Source: JAWKWH01 sp963669455
GTDB lineage: Bacteria > Pseudomonadota > Alphaproteobacteria > Rhizobiales > Rhizobiaceae
NCBI GenBank assembly: GCA_963669455.1
Contig: OY770026.1
Location: 2,418,001-2,482,000 of the forward strand
DNA: 64,000 bases
Direction: 5' to 3'
The position numbers and the translations under genes are program-made. Under the pieces are notes generated by a model. That model worked only from the letters and a program-made list of their open reading frames with translations. It did not search any database and was not told the origin of the DNA. Positions 31,571 through 40,768 of this stretch are shown here, piece by piece (the first letter of the stretch is position 1; each line of letters begins with the position of its first letter).

Positions 31571-33067
31571 ATGGCCAGAGCAATCATGTTTCAGGGAACC
31601 GGATCGGATGTCGGCAAGACCTTGCTGGTCGCCGGTCTTTGCCGGGTTGCCGCAAGGCGGGGGCTCATTGTCCGGCCTTTCAAGCCGCAAAACATGTCCA
31701 ACAATGCTGCCGTGGCCACTATTCCAGGCACCGGTGAGGCCGGTGAAATCGGCCGGGCGCAATGGTTGCAGGCGCTGGCCTGCCGGACCGGACCGACGGT
31801 GCATATGAACCCGGTTTTGTTAAAGCCGCAATCCGATACCGGCTCGCAGATCATCGTACAGGGCAAGGTGGCAGGCACCGCCGAGGCCGGCCACTATCAG
31901 GCAGCCAAGGGCAGGCTGCTTAAGGCGGTGATGCAGTCTTTCGCCAATGTCGGCGACGAAGCAGATCTTGTTATCGTCGAAGGGGCAGGTTCGGCTGCCG
32001 AGGTAAATTTGCGCGCCGGCGACATCGCCAATATGGGCTTCGCCCTGGCTGCCGATATTCCAGTGGTTCTGGTCGGCGACATTGACCGGGGCGGCGTTAT
32101 CGCCTCGCTCGTTGGCACGCATGTGATTTTGCCAAAGCCCGACCGCACACAAATCTGCGGCTATCTGATCAACAAGTTTCGCGGCGATGTTTCTCTGTTT
32201 GACGGCGGCATTGACGCAATTTCCAATCACACTGGATGGCGCTCCTTTGGCATCGTACCGTATCTGGAGGCGGCCAAAAAACTGCCGCCGGAGGATTCGG
32301 TCGTGCTGGAACGAATGGCGGCGACATCGGGCGGGGCGGGTTTGAAGGTGGCGGTGCCGGTGTTGTCGCGGATTGCCAATTTCGATGATCTGGATCCGCT
32401 GCGGGCCGAACCGGGCATCGACCTCATCTTCATCCGGTCAGGCGAGCGGCTGCCCGCCGACGCTGCCTTGATTGTCATCCCGGGGTCGAAATCGACGATT
32501 GGCGACCTTAAAGCCTTTCGCGCCAATGGCTGGGACGCCGACCTCGCCCGTCACGTCGAGCGCGGCGGACATGTCGTGGGCCTGTGCGGCGGCTACCAGA
32601 TGCTTGGCAAACATGTCTATGACCCGGACAATATTGAAGGGCCGGAGCGCGCCGCCGAGGGCCTTGGCCTGCTCGATGTGGAAACCGTTTTGGAGAGAAC
32701 AAAAACCGTCCGCAACACGGCTGCGCGCTCGGTATTCATCGATGCGGCGGTGGAAGGCTATGAAATTCATCTGGGCCGCACCGAGGGGCCGGATTGTGCG
32801 CGGCCTGCCATTATGGCCGGTGAGCGCGCCGACGGTGCCGTGTCGAAGGATGGCAGGGTGTTTGGAACCTATCTGCATGGCCTGTTCGGTGCGGATAAGT
32901 TTCGCCATCTTTATCTTCAGCACATCGGATTTAATGGCGCTGGCATCAACTACCGCGATGAGGTCGACAATGCGCTGGATGAAATTACCGATACGTTAGA
33001 ACGGCATGTCGATTGCGATGCGCTCATTGCCGCAGCGCGCCCGGCTGGGAAAAGCTTGCCACGATAG
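31571..33067 (+). CDS. cobQ: Cobyric acid synthase
   Basis: The 498-residue protein starts with a dethiobiotin-synthase-like ATP site (FQGTGSDVGKTLL) and FKPQNMSNNAA. It ends in a class I glutaminase domain with C339 in GLCGGYQMLG and the His of YLHGLFG. It amidates the side chains of adenosylcobyrinic acid a,c-diamide during vitamin B12 synthesis. The ATG at 31571 matches the usual N-terminus; an upstream TTG-type extension to 31529 is unlikely. Vitamin B12 is needed by the corrinoid protein and Bmt in this window, but the other cob genes are elsewhere. Confidence 0.93.
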   Translation: MARAIMFQGTGSDVGKTLLVAGLCRVAARRGLIVRPFKPQNMSNNAAVATIPGTGEAGEIGRAQWLQALACRTGPTVHMNPVLLKPQSDTGSQIIVQGKVAGTAEAGHYQAAKGRLLKAVMQSFANVGDEADLVIVEGAGSAAEVNLRAGDIANMGFALAADIPVVLVGDIDRGGVIASLVGTHVILPKPDRTQICGYLINKFRGDVSLFDGGIDAISNHTGWRSFGIVPYLEAAKKLPPEDSVVLERMAATSGGAGLKVAVPVLSRIANFDDLDPLRAEPGIDLIFIRSGERLPADAALIVIPGSKSTIGDLKAFRANGWDADLARHVERGGHVVGLCGGYQMLGKHVYDPDNIEGPERAAEGLGLLDVETVLERTKTVRNTAARSVFIDAAVEGYEIHLGRTEGPDCARPAIMAGERADGAVSKDGRVFGTYLHGLFGADKFRHLYLQHIGFNGAGINYRDEVDNALDEITDTLERHVDCDALIAAARPAGKSLPR

Positions 33068-33115
33068 GTTTTGCGGCTACGATAAGGTTTTTGGTCAGTC
33101 GGCGGGAGAGGGTTT

Positions 33116-33550
33116 TTGGCTGTACCTGGTATTCTTGGGCAATTGCGCCTTATTTTTGAGGGTGACCCGGGTGTCCGAAAGGTCGCCGGTGACCCCGCGC
33201 TGACGGCTGAACTTTTGCTTTTATTCCGCATGATACTGGCCGACGGAACGGTTCGGCAGCGCGAGCTTGATACGTTCCGCGACATTTGCAGCAGCGCGTT
33301 CGGCATTGGCGAAGAGAGTTTCAGGGGTATCATCAATTACCTTCAGGACTTCGGTTATGAAACAACCGCGCCGCAGGCGCTGGAGACGTTCCGCTCGCTT
33401 CCGCTCGAGCGCCGCCATCAACTGGTTCGCCATCTGGCTGAAATTGCAAAAGCGGACCAAAATGTCAGCGCGCACGAAATGAAGCTGCTCAAGCGCACGG
33501 TCGAATTTCTCAATGTGGACGCAAGAGAAGCGCTGAGGCAGGAAGAATAA
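33116..33550 (+). CDS. TerB-like (tellurite-resistance fold) protein
   Basis: The 144-residue all-helical protein has the TerB/DjlA-like pattern: FRMILADGTVRQRELDTFR in the first half and HLAEIAKADQNVSAHEMKLL in the second. Each half holds an acidic loop (ADGTV, ADQNVS) typical of the fold's metal site. The start is TTG at 33116, following GGGAGAGGG. The function of stand-alone TerB proteins is unknown; they are often linked to stress at the membrane. It sits 48 bases after cobQ. Confidence 0.75.
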   Translation: MAVPGILGQLRLIFEGDPGVRKVAGDPALTAELLLLFRMILADGTVRQRELDTFRDICSSAFGIGEESFRGIINYLQDFGYETTAPQALETFRSLPLERRHQLVRHLAEIAKADQNVSAHEMKLLKRTVEFLNVDAREALRQEE

Positions 33551-33602
33551 CCCACGCCCAGATGGCTTGCAGGCGTGGACCCAAACGGTCGGTGATACCT
33601 TT

Positions 33603-34319
33603 TTAGCCTGCTTTGGCAGATTTGGCCGCCAGACGATCCAGTATCTTTTGTGCCGTCAGTTCTTTGACGGCGCCTTTGCCGACCCAGCGTTCGGCTTTGT
33701 CGTCCGACGCGGCCAGTTTTTCGGCAAGCGCCAGCGCCGGGCGATGGCAATCAAAAGAACGCTTGCCGATCTGCCGTAACGCCCAGTTGACCGCCTTTTT
33801 GACGAAATTTCGCGGATCGGCGGCATGGCGCTCGATTAGCGGCAGCCAAGCGATAATGTCGTCATCGGGTGCTTTCTTTAGGTGAACTGCTCCCCAGGCC
33901 ATCATCGCAAATGCGGTGCGCCGTACGAATTCGCGCTCGTCTGCGGCGAATTTCTCGATCAACGCATCGGCCAGTCCGGCGTCAATGAAAAGATCGGCCG
34001 CGTGATCGACCACTTCCCATGAATTAAAATTTTCAGCCCAGGCTGAAGCCTGTTTTGCCGTCACTTTTTTCGGCTCTTCGGAAAAAATGGCCAACAGGCG
34101 TGCTTCACGAATGCCGCTGGCCCAGAGTTTGGCCGCCCGGTCATGATCACGCTTGATCTGGCGCGCCAACGGCCGCAAAACCGCGTTCGGGATGCCGAGC
34201 GCCTTGTCCGTTTCAATGCCAAAACGCGCCATACCGGAAATGTTCTCCGGCGCAGCCAAACTGCGCAAATGGGCAAGAACCTCGTCGGCGGTCCAGTCCG
34301 GTGACGGGCTGCCCGGCAT
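33603..34319 (-). CDS. DNA alkylation repair protein, AlkD-like
   Basis: The 238-residue protein is built of HEAT-like helical repeats, as in AlkD. It has FNSWEVVDHAADLF (where AlkD carries a key Trp and Asp) and RNFVKKAVNWALRQIGKR in the later repeats. AlkD removes N3- and N7-alkylpurines without base flipping. The gene is convergent with the TerB-like gene and shares its strand with the dehydrogenase at 34323, three bases upstream. A role in protecting DNA from methylating or formaldehyde-generating metabolism is conceivable. Confidence 0.85.
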   Translation of the reverse strand: MPGSPSPDWTADEVLAHLRSLAAPENISGMARFGIETDKALGIPNAVLRPLARQIKRDHDRAAKLWASGIREARLLAIFSEEPKKVTAKQASAWAENFNSWEVVDHAADLFIDAGLADALIEKFAADEREFVRRTAFAMMAWGAVHLKKAPDDDIIAWLPLIERHAADPRNFVKKAVNWALRQIGKRSFDCHRPALALAEKLAASDDKAERWVGKGAVKELTAQKILDRLAAKSAKAG

Positions 34320-34322
34320 GGA

Positions 34323-35192
34323 TTATTTCTCCAGCCTGGCCAGCAGGCTTGATGTGTCCCAGCGGTTGCCGCTCATCAATTGCACCTGTTTATAGAACTG
34401 GTCGACCAGCGCGGTTACCGGCAGTTGCGCGCCATTGCGGTCGGCTTCTTCAAGGCAGATATTTAAGTCCTTGCGCATCCAGTCGACGGCAAAGCCGAAA
34501 TCATATTCGCCCTTGTTCATGGATTCGTACCGGTTTTCCATCTGCCAGGAACCGGCAGCGCCCTTGGAAATGACCTCGACCACCTTTTCGATGTCGAGCC
34601 CGGCCTTTTTGCCGAAATGAATGCCTTCGGCAAGGCCCTGGAGCAGTCCGGCAATGCATATCTGGTTGATCATCTTGGTCAATTGTCCGGCACCTGTGGA
34701 CCCCATCAGGCCAACCATGCGGGCATAACATTCGATCACCGGCCTGGCGCGGTCAAAAACGGCCTGGTCACCGCCGCACATTACCGTCAAAACGCCGTTT
34801 TCGGCACCGGCCTGTCCGCCTGAAACCGGCGCGTCGATGAAACCAAATCCTTTTTCGGCCGCGCTATCTGCCAGTTCACGGGCAACTTCGGCGGACGCGG
34901 TTGTGTTGTCGATGAAGATCGAACCTGGTTTCATCGCCTCAAAAGCGCCGCCCGGACCCGTGGTGACCTGGCGCAGATCATCATCATTGCCAACACAGGC
35001 AAAAACGAAATCCTTGCCTTCTGCAGCTTCGGCAGGTGTGCCGGCGCGGGCGCCGCCATGGTCTGCGGCCCATTTTTCCGCCTTTGCTGCCGTACGGTTA
35101 TAGACGGTGACGTCATGGCCGCCTTTCGACTTCAGGTAGCCGGCCATCGGATAGCCCATTACGCCCAGACCCAAAAATGCCACTTCAGCCAT
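34323..35192 (-). CDS. NAD(P)-dependent 3-hydroxyisobutyrate-dehydrogenase-family enzyme
   Basis: The 289-residue protein has GLGVMGYPMAG (8-18), NRT after the second strand (suggesting NADPH), DAPVSGGQAGAENG and the catalytic Lys K173 in GQLTKMINQ. It belongs to the group with GLYR/tartronate-semialdehyde reductase and short-chain semialdehyde reductases rather than classical MmsB, which is at 29169. The start at 35192 follows GGAAAG; the open frame extends upstream to 35351 but that part is not protein-like. The physiological substrate is not evident. Confidence 0.85.
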   Translation of the reverse strand: MAEVAFLGLGVMGYPMAGYLKSKGGHDVTVYNRTAAKAEKWAADHGGARAGTPAEAAEGKDFVFACVGNDDDLRQVTTGPGGAFEAMKPGSIFIDNTTASAEVARELADSAAEKGFGFIDAPVSGGQAGAENGVLTVMCGGDQAVFDRARPVIECYARMVGLMGSTGAGQLTKMINQICIAGLLQGLAEGIHFGKKAGLDIEKVVEVISKGAAGSWQMENRYESMNKGEYDFGFAVDWMRKDLNICLEEADRNGAQLPVTALVDQFYKQVQLMSGNRWDTSSLLARLEK

Positions 35193-35372
35193 TTGACCGC
35201 TCTTTCCAAATAATTGCATTTCAATATCAATCACCGATCCTATAGCGAATTGCTTTGCTATTGCGCAATCGGTTGAATTGAATAATCTTTTTCCCACAAT
35301 GAGATAATTATTCGATTGATAAAATATTGTAAAAACATTATATTTTTGCATTCAGATAGGCTTGAATAAACA

Positions 35373-36671
35373 ATGAAAAATTCTATTCTTTATGGATTTG
35401 TGACCGGTGTTTCTTTTCTTCTGGCATATTGGTTTTTTATTCTTGTATCTGAAAGAACGGAAGGCTGGACCTGGGCTTATTTGATTTTTGGCGCTTCGGC
35501 AGCTGTTTTTTTCGTTCTTTCCATATTTGTACGATGGCAATTTTCCGAGAGGCTGAGCCAGGTCCGGATCAAAGATTTTCTTCAGTCACTCACCGAACAA
35601 AGTGCCGATGCGGGGCGAGATGGTTATGTTGATGCAGAAAAGTTCAAGACACTTGTTTCAGACATAAAGGAGAACATTCCGCGGACGATCAATTATGCTC
35701 AGACCATCGTTACATTGCTCATATTGAGCTTTTTGACCGTTGAGATCGTTGCGTTGGCTAATACTGCCGTTTCATATCTTCAAGCGCAAAGACTGACCGA
35801 GCAAAACAAGTTGATTCGGTCACAAAAGCAAGTCCAGGCAGTGACGTTCCTTGGCACCAGTATTGAAGTGATTGATCGCAATTATGAACTTAGAAAGCAG
35901 ATAGCTGAAGAGAGAATTCCATCCATATCGTCGGATTTTAGCGCTGAATTGGGTATTGTTTCCGACCTTGTTGCAGCGGTGACAGGTGATACCGCAGAAA
36001 AGATCAATGTTGATAATTTTTTCATCAATGTTTGTGTAGATGACACTGGTTGTGATTCACTTACTTTAGAACAGGTAAGGACTGCCGTTGAAGCGGGACA
36101 GCTCGATGTGACGGATGAAAATGTTGCCGCGATAAGAGCTATCTTCCGTTTGACCAAAGCACTGGAGATTATGCTTTTTCCTTTTGTGTCCGATGGTACC
36201 GATAGCAATATAAACAGTGCATTGGATGCGCGAACCAAAACCATCTCACTTGCACTGCGTGAGTGCAGGATAGAACAGTCTTTTGTAGAGGTCTGGGATG
36301 GCTTTTCCTCCGCAGCTCTGGCATCGAGCAGCATGTGGCCGGTCGAAAGCGCTGTTGAAATTATACCTGGGCGAAGCTTTGAATTTGCAGATGTTTCGTC
36401 CAAAGCGAATTTTTTGGGACTGTCTGCGGCATTGGAACTTCTTAACGAAGCCAACGGAGACGCCGGTCAGCCAATCAGAACTGCGCAAGACGGCTCGGTC
36501 GTTGTTCAAAAGGGACTACTCAAGCTTTCCAACCTTCAACAAGCGGTGGAAGCAGGCTGCAATGCACGGATAGCTGAAATTGACGAAACGATCTCGGTTG
36601 TCGAAGGTATGAGTACAATTATTCGACAGGACCTAAAGGCCGACCTCGATGCGATGCTACTGACACAGTAG
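35373..36671 (+). CDS. Hypothetical membrane protein, 432 residues
   Basis: The family is not recognised. Three hydrophobic segments are clear, at about 5-26, 37-53 and 108-131. A long soluble C-terminal part (130-432) has a short helical stretch (AQRLTEQNKLIRSQKQVQA) and two Cys, including a possible pair in CVDDTGCDS. The N-terminal topology (two helices, cytoplasmic segment, one helix) suggests an envelope sensor or scaffold. The base composition is AT-rich compared with neighbours, and repeat copy E lies 22 bases after the stop. Acquisition by transfer is likely. No function is assigned. Confidence 0.65.
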   Translation: MKNSILYGFVTGVSFLLAYWFFILVSERTEGWTWAYLIFGASAAVFFVLSIFVRWQFSERLSQVRIKDFLQSLTEQSADAGRDGYVDAEKFKTLVSDIKENIPRTINYAQTIVTLLILSFLTVEIVALANTAVSYLQAQRLTEQNKLIRSQKQVQAVTFLGTSIEVIDRNYELRKQIAEERIPSISSDFSAELGIVSDLVAAVTGDTAEKINVDNFFINVCVDDTGCDSLTLEQVRTAVEAGQLDVTDENVAAIRAIFRLTKALEIMLFPFVSDGTDSNINSALDARTKTISLALRECRIEQSFVEVWDGFSSAALASSSMWPVESAVEIIPGRSFEFADVSSKANFLGLSAALELLNEANGDAGQPIRTAQDGSVVVQKGLLKLSNLQQAVEAGCNARIAEIDETISVVEGMSTIIRQDLKADLDAMLLTQ

Positions 36672-36692
36672 CAATCCAGTTTGCTGGCAGGA

Positions 36693-36791
36693 CTAGGGCG
36701 TTTTGCGGTTCCTTTGAACCGCGTGTATCCACTTGGAACTGTTGAAGCATTTTTCGCTTCTATGACTCCGTTTGAGCGAAAAATGCTCTAG
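36693..36791. repeat. Palindromic repeat, family 2, copy E
   Basis: This is the best-preserved copy of the family: CTAGGGCGTTTTGCGG, CCACTTGGAACTGTTGAA, hairpin arms GCATTTTTCGC and GCGAAAAATGC, ending GCTCTAG. CTAG occurs at both ends. It lies between the unknown membrane protein and the ABC permease gene. Confidence 0.85.
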
Positions 36792-36857
36792 TGTGGTGGA
36801 TTTGACGTTCGCTTCATTTTTCCTGCGCGCTCACTGGCGAACTTCGGATTCGGGACA

Positions 36858-37694
36858 CTAGCGCTTGAGGTGCTTAGTCAAGCTCGCTTCGAGCCGGCTC
36901 CAGACATTGCGCAGTGTCTCCACCATAATCAGGTAAAAGATCGCCGCCCAGACATAGGTTTGAAAATCGAAGGTGCGCGAAAAGGCGCGTCTGGTTTCGC
37001 CCATCAGATCAAGTACCGTGACAATCGCGACGATGGCGCTACCCTTGATCATCAAGATGATTTCATTGCCATAAGGGCGCAGGGCAACGATCATCGCCTG
37101 AGGCATGATGATCTTGCGAAATGTCTGAAATTTTGAGAGCCCGAGCGCGTCGGCACCCTCCCATTGCCCCTTTGGTACGCTTTCTATCGCACCGCGCAGG
37201 ATTTCTGCCTGATAGGCAGCCGTGTTGAGCGTGAAGGCCAAAAGCGCACAGTACCATGCCTCGCGGAAAAAGCCCCAAAGTCCGATCGCCTGCAGTTCCG
37301 GCCTAAACGAGCCAAGCCCGTAATAGATCAAGAACAGCTGCGCGATGAGTGGGGTTCCACGGAAGAAATAAACGTAACCATAGGCAATTGCAGACAAAAA
37401 ACGGTTTTTCGTCATTCGCGCATAGGCAATCGGCAGCGACAAAACCGCGCCGCAGACCATGGAGACGCCGACGAGTGTCAGTGTGATCAGCAGGCCGGAC
37501 AGGTATTTCGGCCCGTATCTGGCAATTTTGTCTGTGCTCCACTCGGCGATGATGAACCACATGATCGTGGCGCCAAAAAGGATCCACAACGCCATCAAAA
37601 CGTGACCGGCGGCCCGCTGCCGGTTCCATTTTCTAAAATAGGGGGGCGGGGCTGCCACGAAGGTTGCGCCGGTCTTGGTCGCGTCAGCGGACAT
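36858..37694 (-). CDS. Polar amino-acid ABC transporter permease (HisM-type)
   Basis: The 278-residue inner-membrane protein has about five membrane segments. It carries the conserved EAA loop, seen here as IESVPKGQWEGADALGLSKFQTFRKIIMPQA. The ATG at 37694 follows GGGGTGA and overlaps the upstream permease stop by 11 bases. It pairs with the HisQ-type permease to form the channel. The gene is last in the operon, and no ATPase gene follows: the next sequence is a repeat and an unrelated gene on the opposite strand. The substrate is probably a basic or polar amino acid. Confidence 0.88.
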   Translation of the reverse strand: MSADATKTGATFVAAPPPYFRKWNRQRAAGHVLMALWILFGATIMWFIIAEWSTDKIARYGPKYLSGLLITLTLVGVSMVCGAVLSLPIAYARMTKNRFLSAIAYGYVYFFRGTPLIAQLFLIYYGLGSFRPELQAIGLWGFFREAWYCALLAFTLNTAAYQAEILRGAIESVPKGQWEGADALGLSKFQTFRKIIMPQAMIVALRPYGNEIILMIKGSAIVAIVTVLDLMGETRRAFSRTFDFQTYVWAAIFYLIMVETLRNVWSRLEASLTKHLKR

Positions 37695-38397
37695 GATCAC
37701 CCCGCTTGGCATAGCGCTCAACGCGGCCAATCGCGATTGAGGAGATCATCGCCAGCACCAGATAGATCAGGCAGGCCAGGCCAAAAAACAAAAACGCTTC
37801 CTTGGTGTTGCGTGCGGCAATCCCCGTCTGGCGCATGATATCGGTAAGACCGATCACTGAAATCAGGGCTGTTTCCTTCAGCAGGATCATCCACAAATTG
37901 CCAAGGCCCGGCAGCGCGATGCGGATTAATTGCGGCAGGATGATCAGGCGCATGGTGCGCCATTTGGACAGGCCAATCGCATACCCGCCTTCATACTGCC
38001 CGTTCGGGATGGCCTGAAATGCCGACAGGAATACTTCGGACGCGTAGGCGGACAGAACAAAGCCCAGCGCAATGACGCCGGACATGAAAGCGTTGATTTC
38101 GATTGCTGTTTCAATGCCGGCGAGCGTCGTCAATTGCCTGATGGCGATCTGCAGGCCGAAATAGACCATGAATATGGTCAATAGCTCCGGCAGGCCCCTG
38201 AAAATGGTGGTGTAGATATTGGCGGCAAGGCGAAGTGATGCCTCTCTGCTCTGCTTGGCGAGAGCGATGAAAAACCCGGCCACAAGCCCCAGTGGAAGCG
38301 TTGCCAGCGCCAGTGTAACGGTGACAACAACGCCGCCGGCGATTTCATCGCCCCAGCCCGTATCTCCAAATCCTAGCAGCACTAGGCTTTCGTTCAT
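37684..38397 (-). CDS. Polar amino-acid ABC transporter permease (HisQ-type)
   Basis: The 237-residue permease has about five membrane segments and the EAA loop AFQAIPNGQYEGGYAIGLSKW. The ATG at 38397 is preceded by GGGAG at good spacing; an in-frame ATG at 38409 would add four residues. It lies 126 bases after the binding-protein gene and overlaps the HisM-type permease. The two heterodimerise in this family of importers. Confidence 0.88.
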   Translation of the reverse strand: MNESLVLLGFGDTGWGDEIAGGVVVTVTLALATLPLGLVAGFFIALAKQSREASLRLAANIYTTIFRGLPELLTIFMVYFGLQIAIRQLTTLAGIETAIEINAFMSGVIALGFVLSAYASEVFLSAFQAIPNGQYEGGYAIGLSKWRTMRLIILPQLIRIALPGLGNLWMILLKETALISVIGLTDIMRQTGIAARNTKEAFLFFGLACLIYLVLAMISSIAIGRVERYAKRGDHVR

Positions 38398-38523
38398 TCC
38401 CTCTCCCATGTTTCCAGCGAGGTTATTTGTTGTCTTTCAGCAAAGTCATTTGCTGCCTCGCCTTACAAAAACGGCGGAAGAAAATCTCCCGCCGCTTTGA
38501 TTGTGCTTATTTTGACCGGCGGA

Positions 38524-39312
38524 TCAATCTCCGTAAACGTCGAAGTCAAAATATTTGTCGTTGATCTCTTTGTATTTCCCGTTGGCACGAATGGCGGTGA
38601 TTGCCGCGTTGAACTTTTCACGCAGCTCATCTTCGCCCTTGCGGACCGCAATGCCGGCCCCAGGACCATTGATAACCAGGTCTGGCGTCAGCGTACCGAG
38701 CAGCTTGCAGCAGGCGCCGGCATCCGTTTCCAGCCATTCCGAAAGAACAATCACGTCATCAATGACTGCATCGACGCGGCCATTGGCAACGTCGAGCTTA
38801 TACTCATCGGGTGTGGGATAAAGCTTCAATTCGGCCGATGCCAGCTTCGCTTCGGCGTAATAGGAGTGGGTGGTAGACGATTGTGCTCCAATCGTTTTGC
38901 CGGCGAGCGCAGCGTCGGTGGCTTCGGTCAGCTCACTGTCCTTTGGCACCGCAATGGCCGGCGGTGAATTGTAATATTTGCCGGTGAAGTCGACCTTTTC
39001 CTTGCGCTCTTCGGTGATCGACATCGAGGCGATGATGGCGTCAAATTTACCTGCCAGAAGTGCCGGAATTATACCATCCCAATCCTGGGTGACGAACTCG
39101 CATTTGGCTTTCATCTCCTCGCAAAGCGCTCTTGCAATATCGACATCGAAGCCAACCAGAGTTCCATCGGCCTCAAGATTGTTGAATGGAGGGTAGGCGC
39201 CTTCGGTGCCGATTTTGATCGACATGCTGTGACCGTCGGCAAATGCCGTGTTTGCCGAAAAGGCGATTGCGGCGGCGGATAGTGTGATAGCGGCAAATTT
39301 TTTTATACTCAT
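38524..39312 (-). CDS. Amino-acid ABC transporter substrate-binding protein (lysine/arginine/ornithine type)
   Basis: The 262-residue protein begins with a signal peptide (SIKKFAAITLSAAAIAFSA, cleavage near AFA-DG) and has the family-3 binding-protein signature GFDVDIARALCEEM. Further on come IIASMSITEERKEKVDFTGKYY and ADAVIDDV-like sequence. The start at 39312 follows GGGAGAAA; the frame extends upstream without support. It is first in the operon with the two permeases. A Cys pair CC near DAGACCKLL is unusual for this family. No ATPase is visible. Confidence 0.9.
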   Translation of the reverse strand: MSIKKFAAITLSAAAIAFSANTAFADGHSMSIKIGTEGAYPPFNNLEADGTLVGFDVDIARALCEEMKAKCEFVTQDWDGIIPALLAGKFDAIIASMSITEERKEKVDFTGKYYNSPPAIAVPKDSELTEATDAALAGKTIGAQSSTTHSYYAEAKLASAELKLYPTPDEYKLDVANGRVDAVIDDVIVLSEWLETDAGACCKLLGTLTPDLVINGPGAGIAVRKGEDELREKFNAAITAIRANGKYKEINDKYFDFDVYGD

Positions 39313-39505
39313 TTTTGTTATTTCTCCCATATCTAAGGGGCCAGATCCACAACGCATCTATCGGTTGCGGTTACCTGACCGCTGATTGATATATTCCCAT
39401 TGTTTTCAACGTGATTGCAACGACAAATTTGTTGCCACTTTCCGCGAGGGGCTGGCCCAGGCAAAACAACGCCGCCAACTTGCAGTTGCGGGCCGGTTCC
39501 ACGCG

Positions 39506-40768
39506 TCAAAACAGTTCCAACGGGATGAAACTGACGGTATCGCCCTCATCGATCGAAGAAATCTCCTCGGCCACTTCAATCAACCCGCTTGCCATGCGAA
39601 GCCCGGATATCAGTCCGGAACCGTCCCGGTTAAATTTTTGTGCGACCGGAAGACCGTCAGCGCCTGTCTCAAGCCATCCCCGCCAAAATTCACGCCGTCC
39701 GGTCTTCTTGTTTGCGACCGAAAAACCGGCTTTTACCGGAAAACGGGGCGGAGAACACCAAGCGCCGCCGCCAAGCCTGGTGACGGCGGGGCGGCAATAA
39801 AGCAGAAAACAGACAAAGGCTGCGACCGGATTGCCGGGCAGTCCAATGACGGCACATTGCCCGATCTGGCCCATCACCATGGGACGGCCGGGTTTAATCG
39901 CGATTTGCCACAGATGACGCTTGCCAAGCTTGTCGAGCGTTTCGACGACATGATCTTCCTCGCCGCGCGAGGCGCCTCCGCTGGTGATGATCAGATCATG
40001 ACCGGCGGCTGCATCACGCAGAACGCGCTCGACCGATGCGGCGTCATCTTTCAACACGCCGAGATTGGTGACCGTGGCCGGCAACGATTTTAATAATGCA
40101 GCCACCATGAGCCGGTTTGAATCATAGACCTCGCCCGGTTTCAGGGGTGCGCCTGGCTCAACCAGTTCGTCGCCGCTGGAAACGATGGCGATGCGAACCG
40201 GCTTTCTTACCTCGACTTCAGCCTTGCCAATCGATGCCAGCGCCGCGATATCCTGCGGTTTGAGGCGTTGGCCCGGTGTCAGCAGCGTATCGCCCTTTTG
40301 CAAATCTTCGCCTAAATGCCGGATATTGGCGCCCGGTTTTAGGCCGGAGGGGATCTGCACCTGCTTGCCGCCGGAAGAGATGTCGCAATCTTCCTGCATC
40401 ACCACCGTATCGGCGCCTTGCGGTACTATTGCGCCGGTAAATATTCGCGCGGCGGTGTTTTCGGCAAGCGGTGCGGGGGCAAGGTCACCGGCAACAATCC
40501 GCGAACCGACCGTAAGCGCGCTGCCATCGCCGGGCAACGAGGCATGGGCAAATGCAAACCCGTCAACGGCCGAATTGGTGTGTAAAGGGACGGGTCTTGG
40601 CGCGGAGACGGTTTCAGCCAGGAACCGGCCGCAGGCATTTTCGATTGCCAGGCATTCAACACCTGTCATAGGAGCAAGCCGTTCTAATATCAGAGCGAGA
40701 CACTCATCGTGGCGCAAACGGTCCTTGTCGTGGAGAAAACAGTCATCGATCAGTTTTCCGCCTGTCAT
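39506..40768 (-). CDS. moeA: Molybdopterin molybdenumtransferase
   Basis: The 420-residue protein has MoeA landmarks: VDGFAFAH in the N-terminal domain, GEVYDSN, TSGGASRGEEDHV in the catalytic MogA-like domain, and GLPGNPVAAFVCF. It inserts molybdate into adenylated molybdopterin. The start overlaps the MobB stop by four bases, giving the order FdhD-MobA-MobB-MoeA on the minus strand. A repeat-free 148-base gap separates it from the ABC operon. The four genes together support Mo-bis-MGD enzymes such as formate dehydrogenase. Confidence 0.93.
   Translation of the reverse strand: MTGGKLIDDCFLHDKDRLRHDECLALILERLAPMTGVECLAIENACGRFLAETVSAPRPVPLHTNSAVDGFAFAHASLPGDGSALTVGSRIVAGDLAPAPLAENTAARIFTGAIVPQGADTVVMQEDCDISSGGKQVQIPSGLKPGANIRHLGEDLQKGDTLLTPGQRLKPQDIAALASIGKAEVEVRKPVRIAIVSSGDELVEPGAPLKPGEVYDSNRLMVAALLKSLPATVTNLGVLKDDAASVERVLRDAAAGHDLIITSGGASRGEEDHVVETLDKLGKRHLWQIAIKPGRPMVMGQIGQCAVIGLPGNPVAAFVCFLLYCRPAVTRLGGGAWCSPPRFPVKAGFSVANKKTGRREFWRGWLETGADGLPVAQKFNRDGSGLISGLRMASGLIEVAEEISSIDEGDTVSFIPLELF

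Noticed and set aside
35193..35351. N-terminal extension of the HIBADH-family enzyme at 34323
   Set aside because: The extra 53 residues precede the nucleotide-binding strand and have no ribosome site, while GGAAAG precedes the ATG at 35192.
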